Shown here: positions 43,128 through 51,965 of the stretch, one piece after another | Position numbering within the stretch: the first letter of the stretch is position 1 | How the letters are laid out: every line of letters begins with the position of its first letter | NCBI RefSeq assembly: GCF_000444875.1 | Contig: NC_021985.1 | Coordinates: forward strand, 620,001-684,000 | Length of the DNA stretch: 64,000 bases | Direction of reading: 5' to 3' | Origin: Streptomyces collinus Tu 365 | GTDB lineage: Bacteria > Actinomycetota > Actinomycetes > Streptomycetales > Streptomycetaceae | Made by a program: the position numbers and the translations under genes | Notes under the pieces: model-generated | Told to the model about the DNA's origin: nothing | Database searches by the model: none | Seen by the model: the letters and a program-made list of their open reading frames with translations, nothing else

Positions 43128-43472
43128 GAGCGTTGTCCCTTCCGAACGGTCGAGCAGGAACTGCGGTGGCTGGCCAGCCGTCCGGAAACTTATCCCGTGG
43201 CCGGATTAGGCGACTATCACCCCTCCACGCCGATACGCCGGTATCCGCCACATGTCGTGGGCGCCTGACCGGCACTCACCAGGCCGGAGCTCCGCACATA
43301 TCGGGCATTTTGGTGGTGGGGGAAACGTCAATGCGGTAGGCGGAAAGGCAATGGACTGGGCCAATGGTCCCCGGACACGTTGACCGACAACGTTCGCTTA
43401 CATGGACAACCTTCAAAGCCCAGACCGAACGGACCGCTGTGAGAGCGGCCCGCACGCAATCACCACGGCTGC
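43128..43472. other. Spacer upstream of the small secreted protein
   Basis: No supported gene. It holds the leader and promoter of the 42834-43127 gene and a small inverted repeat CGTTG-N5-CAACG (43378-43392) of uncertain meaning. GC content is lower than average near 43280-43420. Confidence 0.4.
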
Positions 43473-44435
43473 CTACTTGAATTCCACCCGTCCGGCCGGG
43501 GCGGCCCCGGTCGTCAGCGCCTCGCAGGCCGCCTGCCAGGCGTGGTCGTCGGGCTGGAACTGGGTGTGCAGGTAGGCCGAGGTGAGGCGCGCGAGGGCGG
43601 CGACCCGCTCGGGGCTCTCGTCGGTGGTCTCGGCGGCGTCGTATCCGGAGATGCCGCCGAGCAGGTGCCCGGCGCCGAAGAGGGTGAGCAGGGTCTTGGG
43701 TGCGGGGGCGAGGCGGTAGGGGTCGGTGTGCCAGTCGGGGCCGACGTCGGTGAAGTGCTTGGAGTCGTCCTGGTCGCCGGCGACGACCAGGGTGGGCGTG
43801 GCCATCGTGGAGAAGTCGGTGGTGTGGAAGAACGGCACCATCTCGGCCATCGGTCCGTTGAGGATGTCGCCGCCCCTGCCAGGTGCGGCCAGCAGCACAC
43901 CCACCTTGATCCGGGGCTCGAGCAGGTTCACTTCCTCCCCGGTGTCGGGGTCGGCGCTGCGGGCGCCCAGCAGGAGGCTGGCGGTGTGGCCGCCGAGGGA
44001 GTGCCCTGCGACCGCGATCTTGTCGTGGTCGATGCGCCCTGCGAGCTGCGGCACGGTCTTCTCGATCTCGTCGAGCCGGTCGAGGATGTGGCTCATGTCC
44101 TCGGCACGGGAGCGCCAGAAGACGGGGGCTCCGGGGGTGTCGGCGAGCTGACGACTCAGTGTGCGGGAGCTGAGGTGGGTGGGCTGGATGACGACGAACC
44201 CGGCTGCCGCCCAGAGATTGGCGATGGGCGCGTACCCGTTGAGCGAGGACAGGTTGTTGGAGCCGCCGTGGCCGTGGGAGAGCAGGATGACGGGCAGGCC
44301 GGTCCCGGTGGCGGGCGCGGAGACACGGACCTGGAGGTCCACGGGCCGTCCAGGCACGGACAGGACCACCGGGCTGTACGACAGGACGGGAGCGGGCGAG
44401 CCGAAGGCGGCGGCGGATCCGGTTGATGCAGTCAT
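43473..44435 (-). CDS. Alpha/beta hydrolase (PAF-acetylhydrolase/chlorophyllase-like)
   Basis: A 320-residue serine hydrolase. Oxyanion strand LPVILLSHGHGGSNNLSSLN (about 47-66), nucleophile elbow IAVAGHSLGGHTASLLLG (Ser about 146), acid residue near VVAGDQDDSKHF, and His in FGAGHLLGG. The family includes chlorophyllase-like and platelet-activating-factor acetylhydrolase-like esterases. The gene diverges from a TetR regulator across a double operator and so is its probable target. No signal peptide. Confidence 0.85.
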   Translation of the reverse strand: MTASTGSAAAFGSPAPVLSYSPVVLSVPGRPVDLQVRVSAPATGTGLPVILLSHGHGGSNNLSSLNGYAPIANLWAAAGFVVIQPTHLSSRTLSRQLADTPGAPVFWRSRAEDMSHILDRLDEIEKTVPQLAGRIDHDKIAVAGHSLGGHTASLLLGARSADPDTGEEVNLLEPRIKVGVLLAAPGRGGDILNGPMAEMVPFFHTTDFSTMATPTLVVAGDQDDSKHFTDVGPDWHTDPYRLAPAPKTLLTLFGAGHLLGGISGYDAAETTDESPERVAALARLTSAYLHTQFQPDDHAWQAACEALTTGAAPAGRVEFK

Positions 44436-44534
44436 GATGAGCGGTCTCCTTATGGAACCTGCACCGTTGCCGGCACCAAGCCCGGGCGGTGGCAGGCGAG
44501 TGGTCAGACGTGTCTGACCTCAGCTATCCTGAAA

Positions 44535-44573
44535 CGGAACGTTGCTCCATTTATTATTCGGAGCGATGTTCCG
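44535..44573. promoter_or_regulatory. Double TetR operator
   Basis: Two near-palindromes, GGAACGTTGCTCC (44536-44548) and GGAGCGATGTTCC (44560-44572), separated by an AT-rich 11-bp spacer that may hold a -10 box. They also pair with each other as a larger inverted repeat. Likely sites for the TetR regulator at 44604. Confidence 0.7.
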
Positions 44574-44603
44574 CTTTGTCAACGGTGATGGAAAGGAAGC
44601 CTC

Positions 44604-45200
44604 GTGTCCGCCGAGAGCCCCACCGGGAAGCCGTCGGCCCGAACCAAGCGGGCCGACGCGGTACGCAACCAGCAGACGCTGCTCAGCGCCGCCGCCAAGG
44701 TCTTCGTCACCTCGGGTGTCGACGCGCCGATCCGCCAGATCGCGGCCGAAGCGGGCGTCGGGATGGGCACGATCTACCGCCACTTCCCGACCCGGGCGGA
44801 TCTGGTCACCGCCGTCTACCGTCACCAGATCGAGGCATGCGCCGAGGCAGGCCCAAGCCTGCTGGCCGGCGCCGACTCTCCATTCGAGGCGCTGCGCCAG
44901 TGGATCGACCTCTTCGTCGACTTCCTGGTCACCAAGCACGGACTCGCCGACGCCCTGCAGTCGGACAGCAGCCGCTTCGCCGCGCTGCACACCTACTTCC
45001 TCGACCGCCTGGAACCCGTGTGCGCGCAGCTGCTCGACGCCGCGGTCGACGCCGGCGACATCCAGGCCGGCACGCAGCCCGTCGAGCTGATGCGCGGCAT
45101 CGGCAACCTGTGCATCGGACGCGACAGCGACCCGCGCTACGACCCCCGCCGATTGATCGAACTGCTCCTCCAGGGACTCCGGCAACCCCGGCCTGCCTGA
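44604..45200 (+). CDS. TetR/AcrR family transcriptional regulator
   Basis: A 198-residue repressor. The helix-turn-helix is typical: LLSAAAKVFVTSGVDAPIRQ and IAAEAGVGMGTIYRHFPTRA (about 47-66), followed by the ligand-binding helices including LIELLLQGLRQPRPA. GTG 44604 is at the conserved start. It diverges from the alpha/beta hydrolase gene over a double operator and probably represses it and itself. Confidence 0.9.
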   Translation: MSAESPTGKPSARTKRADAVRNQQTLLSAAAKVFVTSGVDAPIRQIAAEAGVGMGTIYRHFPTRADLVTAVYRHQIEACAEAGPSLLAGADSPFEALRQWIDLFVDFLVTKHGLADALQSDSSRFAALHTYFLDRLEPVCAQLLDAAVDAGDIQAGTQPVELMRGIGNLCIGRDSDPRYDPRRLIELLLQGLRQPRPA

Positions 45201-45414
45201 CGGAACGAACCGGTGAACCCCGGGAGGGCAACGCTCTCACAAGCAGGCCGGTGGGCGCGCGAGGGCTGCGAGCCCCCGTTGGCACGCCGCCTGTGCCTTG
45301 CTTCCGACCCCCCCGGGCCCTTCGTCGCGCTCGTGACGGTGGAGGCCGGGGACGGCGCTTCCGCTGGTGTCACGCCCAGCCGGGTGGCTGGCTTGCGCTG
45401 CTGCCTGGCGCCGT
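45201..45414. other. Gene-free spacer next to the HAD remnant
   Basis: No supported gene. The GC-rich sequence has no start site, hairpin or known motif I trust. It replaces the lost C-terminal part of the HAD hydrolase gene described at 45415-45577. Confidence 0.4.
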
Positions 45415-45577
45415 TGGCCGGGCTGAACAGGGTCCCGCGCCGACGTAGCTGCGCGAGCAGCGTTCCGTCCATGTCGGTGACGATCAGCCGGATGTCGTCG
45501 GGCAGGCTGGGGCGGTCGGCGTGGAGGGTGTGGGTGCGCTTCCTCGAGTCGGTGGTCGGAGCGTCTCGGGCGGTCAC
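45415..45577 (-). pseudogene. HAD hydrolase (Cof type) N-terminal remnant
   Basis: GTG 45577 overlaps the ROK stop (GTGA), so this gene was once translationally coupled to the regulator. It encodes DIRLIVTDMDGTLL (the Asp nucleophile motif DxDGT) followed directly by AQLRRRGTLFSPANGARQ, which corresponds to a later part of Cof-type HAD proteins; some 15-20 residues are deleted. The rest of the enzyme is missing and the frame runs into unrelated DNA. Confidence 0.65.
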
Positions 45578-46716
45578 TGCTGCAGGGCGGGATGGGCGGA
45601 CCGGACGATGAGAGTGCGCAGTTCCTCCACCGCTTTAGTGCGGGCGCCGTCCAGATCAGGTGACGTGAGGATGGCGGCGGTGACAGGCACGGGTCGCGGA
45701 CTCCGGCCGAAGTCCTCGGCCACGGCGGTGGTGATGCCCGCTCGGGTGCCCCATTCCCCACCGATGACGATCATGCTGGGGTCGGTCAGAGCGACCGCTG
45801 CGGTCAGGACGCCGCCGATCGCCCGGGCCAGCACGGCACGCAGACTCTTTGCCTGCTCGTCCGCTGCGGCCAGTCGGGAGACGAGAGCGTCGGTGTCGAT
45901 GGCGGTCGAGTCCGGGTGACGCAGGTCAAGTGCCGCGAAGACCTCGGTGAACCGCATGGCGGCGCCGCCGGGGCCCACGGTGTACAGGTGAGCGATCTCG
46001 CCGGCCAGGCCGTGGTGGCCGCGGCGCACCTGGCCGTCGCTGACGACGGCGCAGCCCAGGCCACGGCCGAGATGGAGGTAGACGAAATCGTCGACACCGG
46101 CTGCGCACCCATGGTCGCGCTCGGCGCTTGCCGCCCAGTTGACGTCATTGTCGACCAGCACAGGTCCTCTGACATGGGCGGCCAGGACGGAAGGCGGATC
46201 GAGATCACCGACCAGGAAAGGTGCGTCGGGCAAGTGGACAAGCCGGCCGGTGGCACGGTCGACGGGATCGGCGGCACTCACCACCGCGGTACGCAAAGGC
46301 CCCGAAGCGCTGCCGCTGATGCCGGCGGCGGCTTCCGCGAGAGCTGAGGCGACACGGTCGGGTCCGTCTCGGCGTTCGAGCGCGCTGTGCACCTGCTGCA
46401 GAACCGTGCCGTGGACGTCGACGGCCTCGGCGGTCACGCCGTGCGGGGTGATGCCGGCCACCAGCGCGGCGCCGGTGTCCGGAGCGAGGGCGTAGTACGC
46501 GCCGACGCGGCCCCGCCCGGCAGTGCGGTCCCCGGTGTCAGCGACGAGCCCGGCGTCGACCAGACGCTGGACGCTGTCGGAGATCGTCGGTTTGGAAATC
46601 CCGGTGTGCGCGGCGATCTCCGCCCGTGTCAGCTGCGGGTGAGTCATCAGGATGCGCAGCACGTTCTCGTCGGTCAGACTGCGCAGCATTTCCAGCGAGG
46701 GCTTCGGCGGTGCCAT
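45574..46716 (-). CDS. ROK family transcriptional regulator
   Basis: A 380-residue sugar-type regulator. The N-terminal winged helix has LTRAEIAAHTGISKPTISDS (about 30-49). The ROK sugar-kinase-like domain follows from about 85, with VLVDNDVNWAASAERDHG, YLHLGRGLGCAVVSDGQVRR, GLAGEIAHLYTVGPGG and SMIVIGGEWG. The usual CxCGxxGC zinc motif is not present (VGPGGAAMRF instead). ATG 46716 or GTG 46722. It diverges from the DUF1479 gene with two palindromes in between, so it probably represses that gene and itself. Confidence 0.88.
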   Translation of the reverse strand: MAPPKPSLEMLRSLTDENVLRILMTHPQLTRAEIAAHTGISKPTISDSVQRLVDAGLVADTGDRTAGRGRVGAYYALAPDTGAALVAGITPHGVTAEAVDVHGTVLQQVHSALERRDGPDRVASALAEAAAGISGSASGPLRTAVVSAADPVDRATGRLVHLPDAPFLVGDLDPPSVLAAHVRGPVLVDNDVNWAASAERDHGCAAGVDDFVYLHLGRGLGCAVVSDGQVRRGHHGLAGEIAHLYTVGPGGAAMRFTEVFAALDLRHPDSTAIDTDALVSRLAAADEQAKSLRAVLARAIGGVLTAAVALTDPSMIVIGGEWGTRAGITTAVAEDFGRSPRPVPVTAAILTSPDLDGARTKAVEELRTLIVRSAHPALQQ

Positions 46717-46726
46717 GCGCACATTC

Positions 46727-46745
46727 TAGTAAGGACTCTTGCCTA
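46727..46745. promoter_or_regulatory. ROK operator, copy 1 (imperfect)
   Basis: TAGTAAGGA-C-TCTTGCCTA, starting 11 bases upstream of the ROK ATG. The left half is identical to that of copy 2; the right half is diverged. It would place the repressor over the ROK promoter. Confidence 0.6.
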
Positions 46746-46772
46746 AAGGTGGGTGGGGCTCTAGCGTAGTTC

Positions 46773-46791
46773 TAGTAAGGAGTCCTCACTA
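46773..46791. promoter_or_regulatory. ROK operator, copy 2
   Basis: TAGTAAGGA-G-TCCTCACTA, one mismatch from a perfect palindrome, centred 46 bp from copy 1 and 13 bases before the DUF1479 start, next to its AAGGAG ribosome site. Confidence 0.7.
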
Positions 46792-46804
46792 AAGGAGCCG
46801 AGTG

Positions 46805-48103
46805 ATGACGCTCGCCACTGAACCGCAGCACACCCTTCCGCCTCTGCCGCACTGGGAGGAGACCCCGGAGGATCTCGGGGCCGCCATCCGCGCGATCAAG
46901 CCCGCTCTGCGGGCCCGGATCGAGGCCTCGGGCCGTACCGTCGCGGAGGTCTTCGCCGCCGCCGAGCGCCGCGTCGAAGAGCGCATCCAGGAAATCGAGG
47001 CGGACCGCACCCGCGGTGAGGAGGTCTGGCCTGTCATCGACTACGACGTGATCCGGGCCGGCGCGGTCAGGCCCGCGGAGCTCGCCAAGCTCGCTCGACG
47101 CGGCTGCCTGGTCGTACGCGGCCACTTCCCCCGAGAGCAGGCCCTGGCCTGGGACGCCGACATCGTCGACTACGTCGAGCGCAACGACTTCTTCGAGAAG
47201 TACACCGGCCCCGGGGACGACTTCTTCGGCAGCGTCGGATCAAAACCGGAGATCTACCCCGTCTACTGGTCCACGGCCCAGATGCAGGCCCGCCAATCAG
47301 AGCGGATGTCCACGGTCCAGACATTCCTGAACTCGCTGTGGCGCCACACCTCGAAGGATGGAACCCAGTGGTTCGACCCGGACCGTGACGCGCTCTACCC
47401 CGACCGGATCCGCCGCCGCCCCCCGGGCGCCGACTCCGCGGGCCTCGGGACCCACTGCGACCCCGGCACGCTCGACCTGTGGATGACCGAGGACTACCAG
47501 AAGGCCTTCCGGCACGTCTTCGACGGCACCGTGGAGTCCTACGACCCGTGGGACGCCGCCCACCGCACCACCGGCGCGCAGTACCCCGGCTCGACCATGT
47601 GCTCCGCCTTCCGCACCTTCCAGGGCTGGACCGCCCTGTCCGACATGAACGCAGACCAGGGCGTGCTCCACACCGTCCCGATCCCCGAAATCATGGCCTA
47701 CCTCCTGCTACGCCCTCTGCTCCCCGACGTGCCCGAGGACTCGATGTGCGGCGTGCGCACCAACCAGGTCTTCCCCGTCACCAAGAGGTGGCACCCGGCG
47801 CTGTACCGGGCCCTCAGTCCCATCCCCGACGTCAAGGCCGGAGACTCGGTGTGGTGGCACTGCGACATGATCCACAGCGTGGCACCCGTGGAGAACCAGA
47901 AAGGCTGGGGCAACGTCATGTACATCCCCGCCGCTCCCTGGTGCGCCCGTAACGAGCGGTATGCCGCGCAGGTCCGCGAGGCGTTCATGAGCGGTTCCAG
48001 CCCCAGCGACTTTCCCGCCGAGGACTACGAGCGCACATGGCCCGACCGCTTCCCGCCCGACGCCCTCAACGACATCGGACGCCGCGGCCTGGATCTCAGC
48101 TGA
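46805..48103 (+). CDS. DUF1479 (YbiU-like) putative Fe(II)/2-oxoglutarate oxygenase
   Basis: A 432-residue protein of DUF1479. Visible family features are GCLVVRGHFPREQALAWDAD (about 97-116), the HxD metal motif in LGTHCDPGTLDLWM (about 216-229), and a distal His in VWWHCDMIHSVAPVENQ (about 350-366). This suits a cupin-type Fe(II)/2-oxoglutarate-dependent oxygenase. ATG 46805 follows AAGGAG. Under control of the divergent ROK regulator, so the substrate may be a sugar or sugar-like compound; this is inference. Confidence 0.85.
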   Translation: MTLATEPQHTLPPLPHWEETPEDLGAAIRAIKPALRARIEASGRTVAEVFAAAERRVEERIQEIEADRTRGEEVWPVIDYDVIRAGAVRPAELAKLARRGCLVVRGHFPREQALAWDADIVDYVERNDFFEKYTGPGDDFFGSVGSKPEIYPVYWSTAQMQARQSERMSTVQTFLNSLWRHTSKDGTQWFDPDRDALYPDRIRRRPPGADSAGLGTHCDPGTLDLWMTEDYQKAFRHVFDGTVESYDPWDAAHRTTGAQYPGSTMCSAFRTFQGWTALSDMNADQGVLHTVPIPEIMAYLLLRPLLPDVPEDSMCGVRTNQVFPVTKRWHPALYRALSPIPDVKAGDSVWWHCDMIHSVAPVENQKGWGNVMYIPAAPWCARNERYAAQVREAFMSGSSPSDFPAEDYERTWPDRFPPDALNDIGRRGLDLS

Positions 48104-48233
48104 CTGCCTTTCGACGCCGGGTGGTGCCGTCTCTGCACGGCCCTACAAGCCTGCAGGCGGCCCCGGGCAGGGCCTGCGCCCCTTCCGTGACCCGGACGCG
48201 ATCGAAGACGCTGACGCGGAGTGACGGGCGGCG

Positions 48234-49136
48234 TCATCGTGGTGGGCCGCTGTCGGCTGCCGGGTTCGGTGTCTCGGACCGGGCCTTGGGGTGTGGGTGG
48301 GAAAGCCGCAGGAATGCGGTGGCGTGGGGCGCGGTGGGGGCGAGGGTGTAGGTGACGATGGTGAGGCCGGGGTCTGCGGGGACTTCGAGGGCGTCGTAGT
48401 CGAGGTCGAGTTCGCCGGCGTCGGGATGGTGGAAGCGCTGCTGGCCGGAGCGGTAGTAGTCGACGTCGTGGTCGTCCCAGCGCTGGGCGAACTCGGCGCT
48501 GCAGGTGGTGAGTTCGTCGATGAGGTCGGCGAGGTCGGTGTCGTTGGGGGTGCGGGCGGCTTCGGTGCGCAGGCTGCCGACGGCGTCGTGGGCGATGCCC
48601 TCCCAGTCGCGGTAGAAGCGTCGGGCTCGGGGGTCGCGGAAGACGAAGCGGGCCAGGTTGGGGGGCTGCTCGTCACTGTCGAGGGCCTCTGTGTACAGGG
48701 CGCGGGCGAGAGTGTTGGTGGCGAGGATGTCCAGGTGGGCGTTGCGGACGAAGGCGGCTGCCCCGGTCATGGCGTCGAGGATCTGTTGGAGGCTGGGCCG
48801 TACGTGGCTGGAGCCGCCGTCGCGGTCCGGTAGGCGGTGGGGGTTGTTGGCGGCGCGGACGAGTGCGGCCAGGTGGGCGCGTTCGACGTCGTCCAGGCGC
48901 AGGGCGCGGGCGAGGGCGTCGAGGATGTCTTCGGAGACGCCTCCGACGTTGCCGCGTTCGATGCGGGTGTAGTACTCGACGCTGATGGCGGCGAGCTGGG
49001 CGACCTCTGAGCGCCGCAGACCCGATACTTGCCGCCGCCCGCCGAAGTCGCGCAGCCCGGCGTCCCTGGGGGTGATGCGGGCGCGGCGGCTGGTGAGGAA
49101 GGTGCGGATGTCCTCGCGGACGGTGTCGGCTGGCAC
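48234..49136 (-). CDS. XRE regulator with MmyB-like ligand domain
   Basis: A 300-residue DNA-binding regulator. The N-terminal helix-turn-helix has GLRRSEVAQLAAISVEYYTR (about 39-58) then IERGNVGGVSEDILDALARA. The C-terminal part (about 105-275) is MmyB-like: ILDAMTGAAAFVRNAHLDIL, NLARFVFRDPRARRFYRDWE, YYRSGQQRFHHPDAGELDLD. The family binds a fatty-acid-like ligand and often controls a divergent oxidoreductase or transporter. Here it diverges from an MFS exporter gene. Confidence 0.88.
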   Translation of the reverse strand: MPADTVREDIRTFLTSRRARITPRDAGLRDFGGRRQVSGLRRSEVAQLAAISVEYYTRIERGNVGGVSEDILDALARALRLDDVERAHLAALVRAANNPHRLPDRDGGSSHVRPSLQQILDAMTGAAAFVRNAHLDILATNTLARALYTEALDSDEQPPNLARFVFRDPRARRFYRDWEGIAHDAVGSLRTEAARTPNDTDLADLIDELTTCSAEFAQRWDDHDVDYYRSGQQRFHHPDAGELDLDYDALEVPADPGLTIVTYTLAPTAPHATAFLRLSHPHPKARSETPNPAADSGPPR

Positions 49137-49289
49137 GGCTCCAGCGTAGGCCGGTGCCGCGTGCGGGGGTCCCTGCCAGTACCCCTCCCAGCAAGGACTC
49201 CCAGGTCAGAGCCGGTGCGTGGTTCTGTGGATGTGTTGGCCGGACCGTCTGGCCCGGCGCGTTTCATTCACTGGAGAGGATCAGCCGAC

Positions 49290-50684
49290 ATGACCGTCAC
49301 CGCTTCCTCGCGTCGCTCACGGGAGGTGGGTACGGCTGACGGCGGCCGGCACGCCACGGCGACGCTGGCCGCCGCCGTGCTGGGGTTTTTCGTGATCACT
49401 CTGGACGCGACGATCGTGAACGTGGCCTTGCCCTCGATCCGTGACGCGCTGGGCGGCGGGATCACCGGCCTGCAGTGGGTGGTCGACGGCTACACGCTGA
49501 TGTTCGCCGCCCTGCTGCTGTCCGCGGGCGCCCTGTCGGACCGGATCGGTGCGCGCAAGGCGTTCGCCGGCGGACTGGCACTGTTCGTCCTCGCCTCGCT
49601 GGCGTGCGGGCTGGCCCCGTCGCTGCCGGTCCTCATCGCCGCCCGGGTGGTGCAGGGCATCGGCGCGGCTGTGACCATGCCGACCTCGATGGCGCTGGTC
49701 CGGCACGCCTTCCCCGACCCGGCCCGCCGGGCCCGCGCGGTGGGGGTGTGGGCGATGGGCGGCGCCGTGGCCGCCGCCGCGGGACCGGTGCTCGGCGGTG
49801 TGCTGAGCCTGGCCTCCTGGCGGATGATCTTCTTCATCAACTTGCCGGTCGGCCTGCTCACCCTGGCCCTGCTCGCCCGCAGCCCGCAGTCCCCGACGCG
49901 TCCGGCACCGTTCGACTGGGTCGGGCAGATCACCGGCATCCTCGCCATGGGCGGGCTCACCTTCGGCGCGATCGAGGCCGGCGAGGCCGGATTCACCGCC
50001 CCGAAGGTGCTGATCTCAGTCGGTATCGCAGTCGCGGCGTTGGCCGCGTTCGTACTGACGCAGGCCAAGGTGGCGCACCCGATGGTGCCGCTGTCGCTGT
50101 TCCGCTCCAGCATGGTGGTGATCGCCACCGGGATCGGCTTCGCGTTCATGGTCGGCTTCTACGGACTGCCGTTCGTCTTCAGCCTCGACTTCCAGCAGCA
50201 GCACCACCTGTCCGCCCTCGGTGCCGGCATCGCGTTCCTGCCGATGATGCTGCTCAGCGCCTGCCTGACCCCCTTCTCCGCACGGATCGCGGAGCGCACC
50301 GGCCCCCGCGTGCCGGTCATCGCCGGGCTGGTGCTGATCGCGGCCGGATCGATCGCCCTGGCCGTACTGCCGGCCTCGGCACCGGTGTGGACCAGCGCCC
50401 TGCTGCTGATCCCCGTCGGGCTGGCCGGGCCGCTGGTGATGCCCCCGACCACCGCGGTGCTGCTGGAGCACGTACCGGCCCAGCATACCGGCACCGCCAG
50501 CGGGGTGTTCAACACCAGCCGCCAGATCGGCGGCGCCCTTGCCGTGGCCGTCTTCGGCGCACTGATCTCCGGCACGGCCGGCTTCCAGCACGGCCTGCGC
50601 ATCAGCCTCATCCTGGCCGCCGTCGTCGCGCTGGCCGCGGCGCTGGCCGCCACCCGCATGGCCGCCGCCCAAAATCGCGCCTGA
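49290..50684 (+). CDS. MFS drug exporter (DHA2/EmrB-QacA type)
   Basis: A 464-residue proton-coupled exporter with about 13-14 helices. Motif D1 is TLDATIVNVALPSIRDALGG (about 34-53), motif A LSAGALSDRIGARKAFAGGL (about 75-94), and motif C MGGAVAAAAGPVLGGVLS (about 155-172). ATG 49290 follows GAGAGGA. It heads a three-gene operon with a CMD-like and a cupin protein, under the divergent MmyB-like regulator. Likely expels a toxic compound or antibiotic. Confidence 0.92.
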   Translation: MTVTASSRRSREVGTADGGRHATATLAAAVLGFFVITLDATIVNVALPSIRDALGGGITGLQWVVDGYTLMFAALLLSAGALSDRIGARKAFAGGLALFVLASLACGLAPSLPVLIAARVVQGIGAAVTMPTSMALVRHAFPDPARRARAVGVWAMGGAVAAAAGPVLGGVLSLASWRMIFFINLPVGLLTLALLARSPQSPTRPAPFDWVGQITGILAMGGLTFGAIEAGEAGFTAPKVLISVGIAVAALAAFVLTQAKVAHPMVPLSLFRSSMVVIATGIGFAFMVGFYGLPFVFSLDFQQQHHLSALGAGIAFLPMMLLSACLTPFSARIAERTGPRVPVIAGLVLIAAGSIALAVLPASAPVWTSALLLIPVGLAGPLVMPPTTAVLLEHVPAQHTGTASGVFNTSRQIGGALAVAVFGALISGTAGFQHGLRISLILAAVVALAAALAATRMAAAQNRA

Positions 50685-50772
50685 CCCAAGCCACGCCGAC
50701 CGCGGGGCGATCCGGCACCACCCCTAGCTCACCGCCCCGCCGCCAAGGGGCCCGACGACAGGGATCTCACCC

Positions 50773-51099
50773 ATGTCCGGCAACACCGAACGCGCCTCGG
50801 GCGCGGCGAAGATGTTCGGCGCCTTCGCCCCACGACTGGTGCACTTCACCGACGACGTCCTGTTCGGCGAGGTGTGGGAGCGCCCCGGCCTCGACCCGCG
50901 CGACCGCTCGCTGATCACCGTGGCGAGCCTGGTCACAGGCGGCAGCACCGAGCAGCTGCGCCATCACCTGGGGCGCGCCAAGGACAACGGCGTCACCGAG
51001 GCCCAGCTGATCGAGGCCATCACCCACCTCGCCTTCTACACCGGCTGGCCGCGCGCCATGTCCGCCATGGCCGTCGCCAAGGACCTCTTCACCAGCTGA
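50773..51099 (+). CDS. Carboxymuconolactone decarboxylase family protein
   Basis: A 108-residue all-helical AhpD/CMD-like protein: LFGEVWERPGLDPRDRSLIT (about 30-49), QLRHHLGRAKDNGVTEAQLI (about 61-80), EAITHLAFYTGWPRAMSAMA (about 81-100). The CxxC of the peroxidase-type relatives is absent, so it belongs with the true gamma-CMD-like proteins. ATG 50773. It lies between the exporter and a cupin gene in one operon, a common trio in actinobacteria. Confidence 0.88.
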   Translation: MSGNTERASGAAKMFGAFAPRLVHFTDDVLFGEVWERPGLDPRDRSLITVASLVTGGSTEQLRHHLGRAKDNGVTEAQLIEAITHLAFYTGWPRAMSAMAVAKDLFTS

Positions 51100-51131
51100 C
51101 CCACCCCCTGCCTCGCTCAAGGAGCCACCTG

Positions 51132-51530
51132 ATGGAACTGCGTACGCGTCCCGCGACTGTGAAGCTGCCCGAGAAGATGTTCACCGGCGACGCCTGGGCC
51201 GACGTGATCCACCGCGGCGAGGAGCCGTCCCGGACGCGGGCGAACGCGGTGCACTTCGCTCCCGGTGCCCGCACCGCCTGGCACTCCTACGGCATCGGCC
51301 AGACCCTCTACATCGTCGAGGGCATCGCCCTGATCCAGTCCCGCGGCGGCAAGATCCTCGAAGCCCACCCGGGCCAGGTGATCTGGACCCCGCCGGGTGA
51401 GGAGCACTGGCACGGTGCCGCCCCCGACCACTTCATGACCCACATCGCCCTGTGGGAAGGCGACGACGTCGACTGGCTCGACCACGTCACCGACGCCGAA
51501 TACGCCGGCCCCCGCACCCGCGAACTCTGA
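51132..51530 (+). CDS. Cupin domain protein
   Basis: A 132-residue small cupin: RANAVHFAPGARTAWHSYGI with metal-binding His, GQTLYIVEGIALIQSRGGKI, and motif 2 WTPPGEEHWHGAAPDHFMTH (about 81-100). ATG 51132 follows AAGGAGCCACCTG. It often partners a CMD-like protein in this sort of operon ('cupin-CMD' pair) in quinone or aromatic detoxification. It is the last gene before a 435-base gap. Confidence 0.85.
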   Translation: MELRTRPATVKLPEKMFTGDAWADVIHRGEEPSRTRANAVHFAPGARTAWHSYGIGQTLYIVEGIALIQSRGGKILEAHPGQVIWTPPGEEHWHGAAPDHFMTHIALWEGDDVDWLDHVTDAEYAGPRTREL

Positions 51531-51965
51531 TCCCCTCCCCAACGACAGCATGATCAGTTCCATCGGGGACCTCGGCACAGACACGGATCCTAAGCAGCGT
51601 GCCCGGCGCCTCGCCGATTTGGCCCGCCGGCCGACCGGGTGGGGAAGCCTCGGGGCGGGCTTCGTGAGGGACGCCAAGCGCTCTGGAGAGCACGGGCCGC
51701 TCGCTCTGCAGTGGCCGCCCGGTTCAACTGGCGCAAAGCGGAGCCGGCCGGAGGGCACACCGGTGACGGCGCGGCACAGGTGATTCGGGGACTATCGGCG
51801 GCGCCTCCCGGCGGTGAGTAGGTTCCGTCGCATCCTGCACGTCCCCGGGGCTCACATTCGAGGGCGTTGCACGCTGCGGGCCCGTCATCTCCTCCTCCGG
51901 GCCCGCAGGAGAGCGGGGATTCGCCTGCTTGGTCGGCGCGTGCCGCTACCACTTCCTGCTCGTCT
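51531..51965. other. Gene-free spacer
   Basis: No supported gene. A 77-codon frame at 51550-51783 has no ribosome site and looks like chance. The space separates the MFS-CMD-cupin operon from the convergent ANTAR-GAF gene. Confidence 0.4.

Noticed and set aside
43378..43392. Small inverted repeat CGTTG-N5-CAACG
   Set aside because: Too short to separate from chance and not positioned at a clear promoter.
49137..49289. Operator for the MmyB-like regulator (GGGGT-N10-ACCCC)
   Set aside because: Weak, GC-only inverted repeat that occurs often by chance in this DNA.
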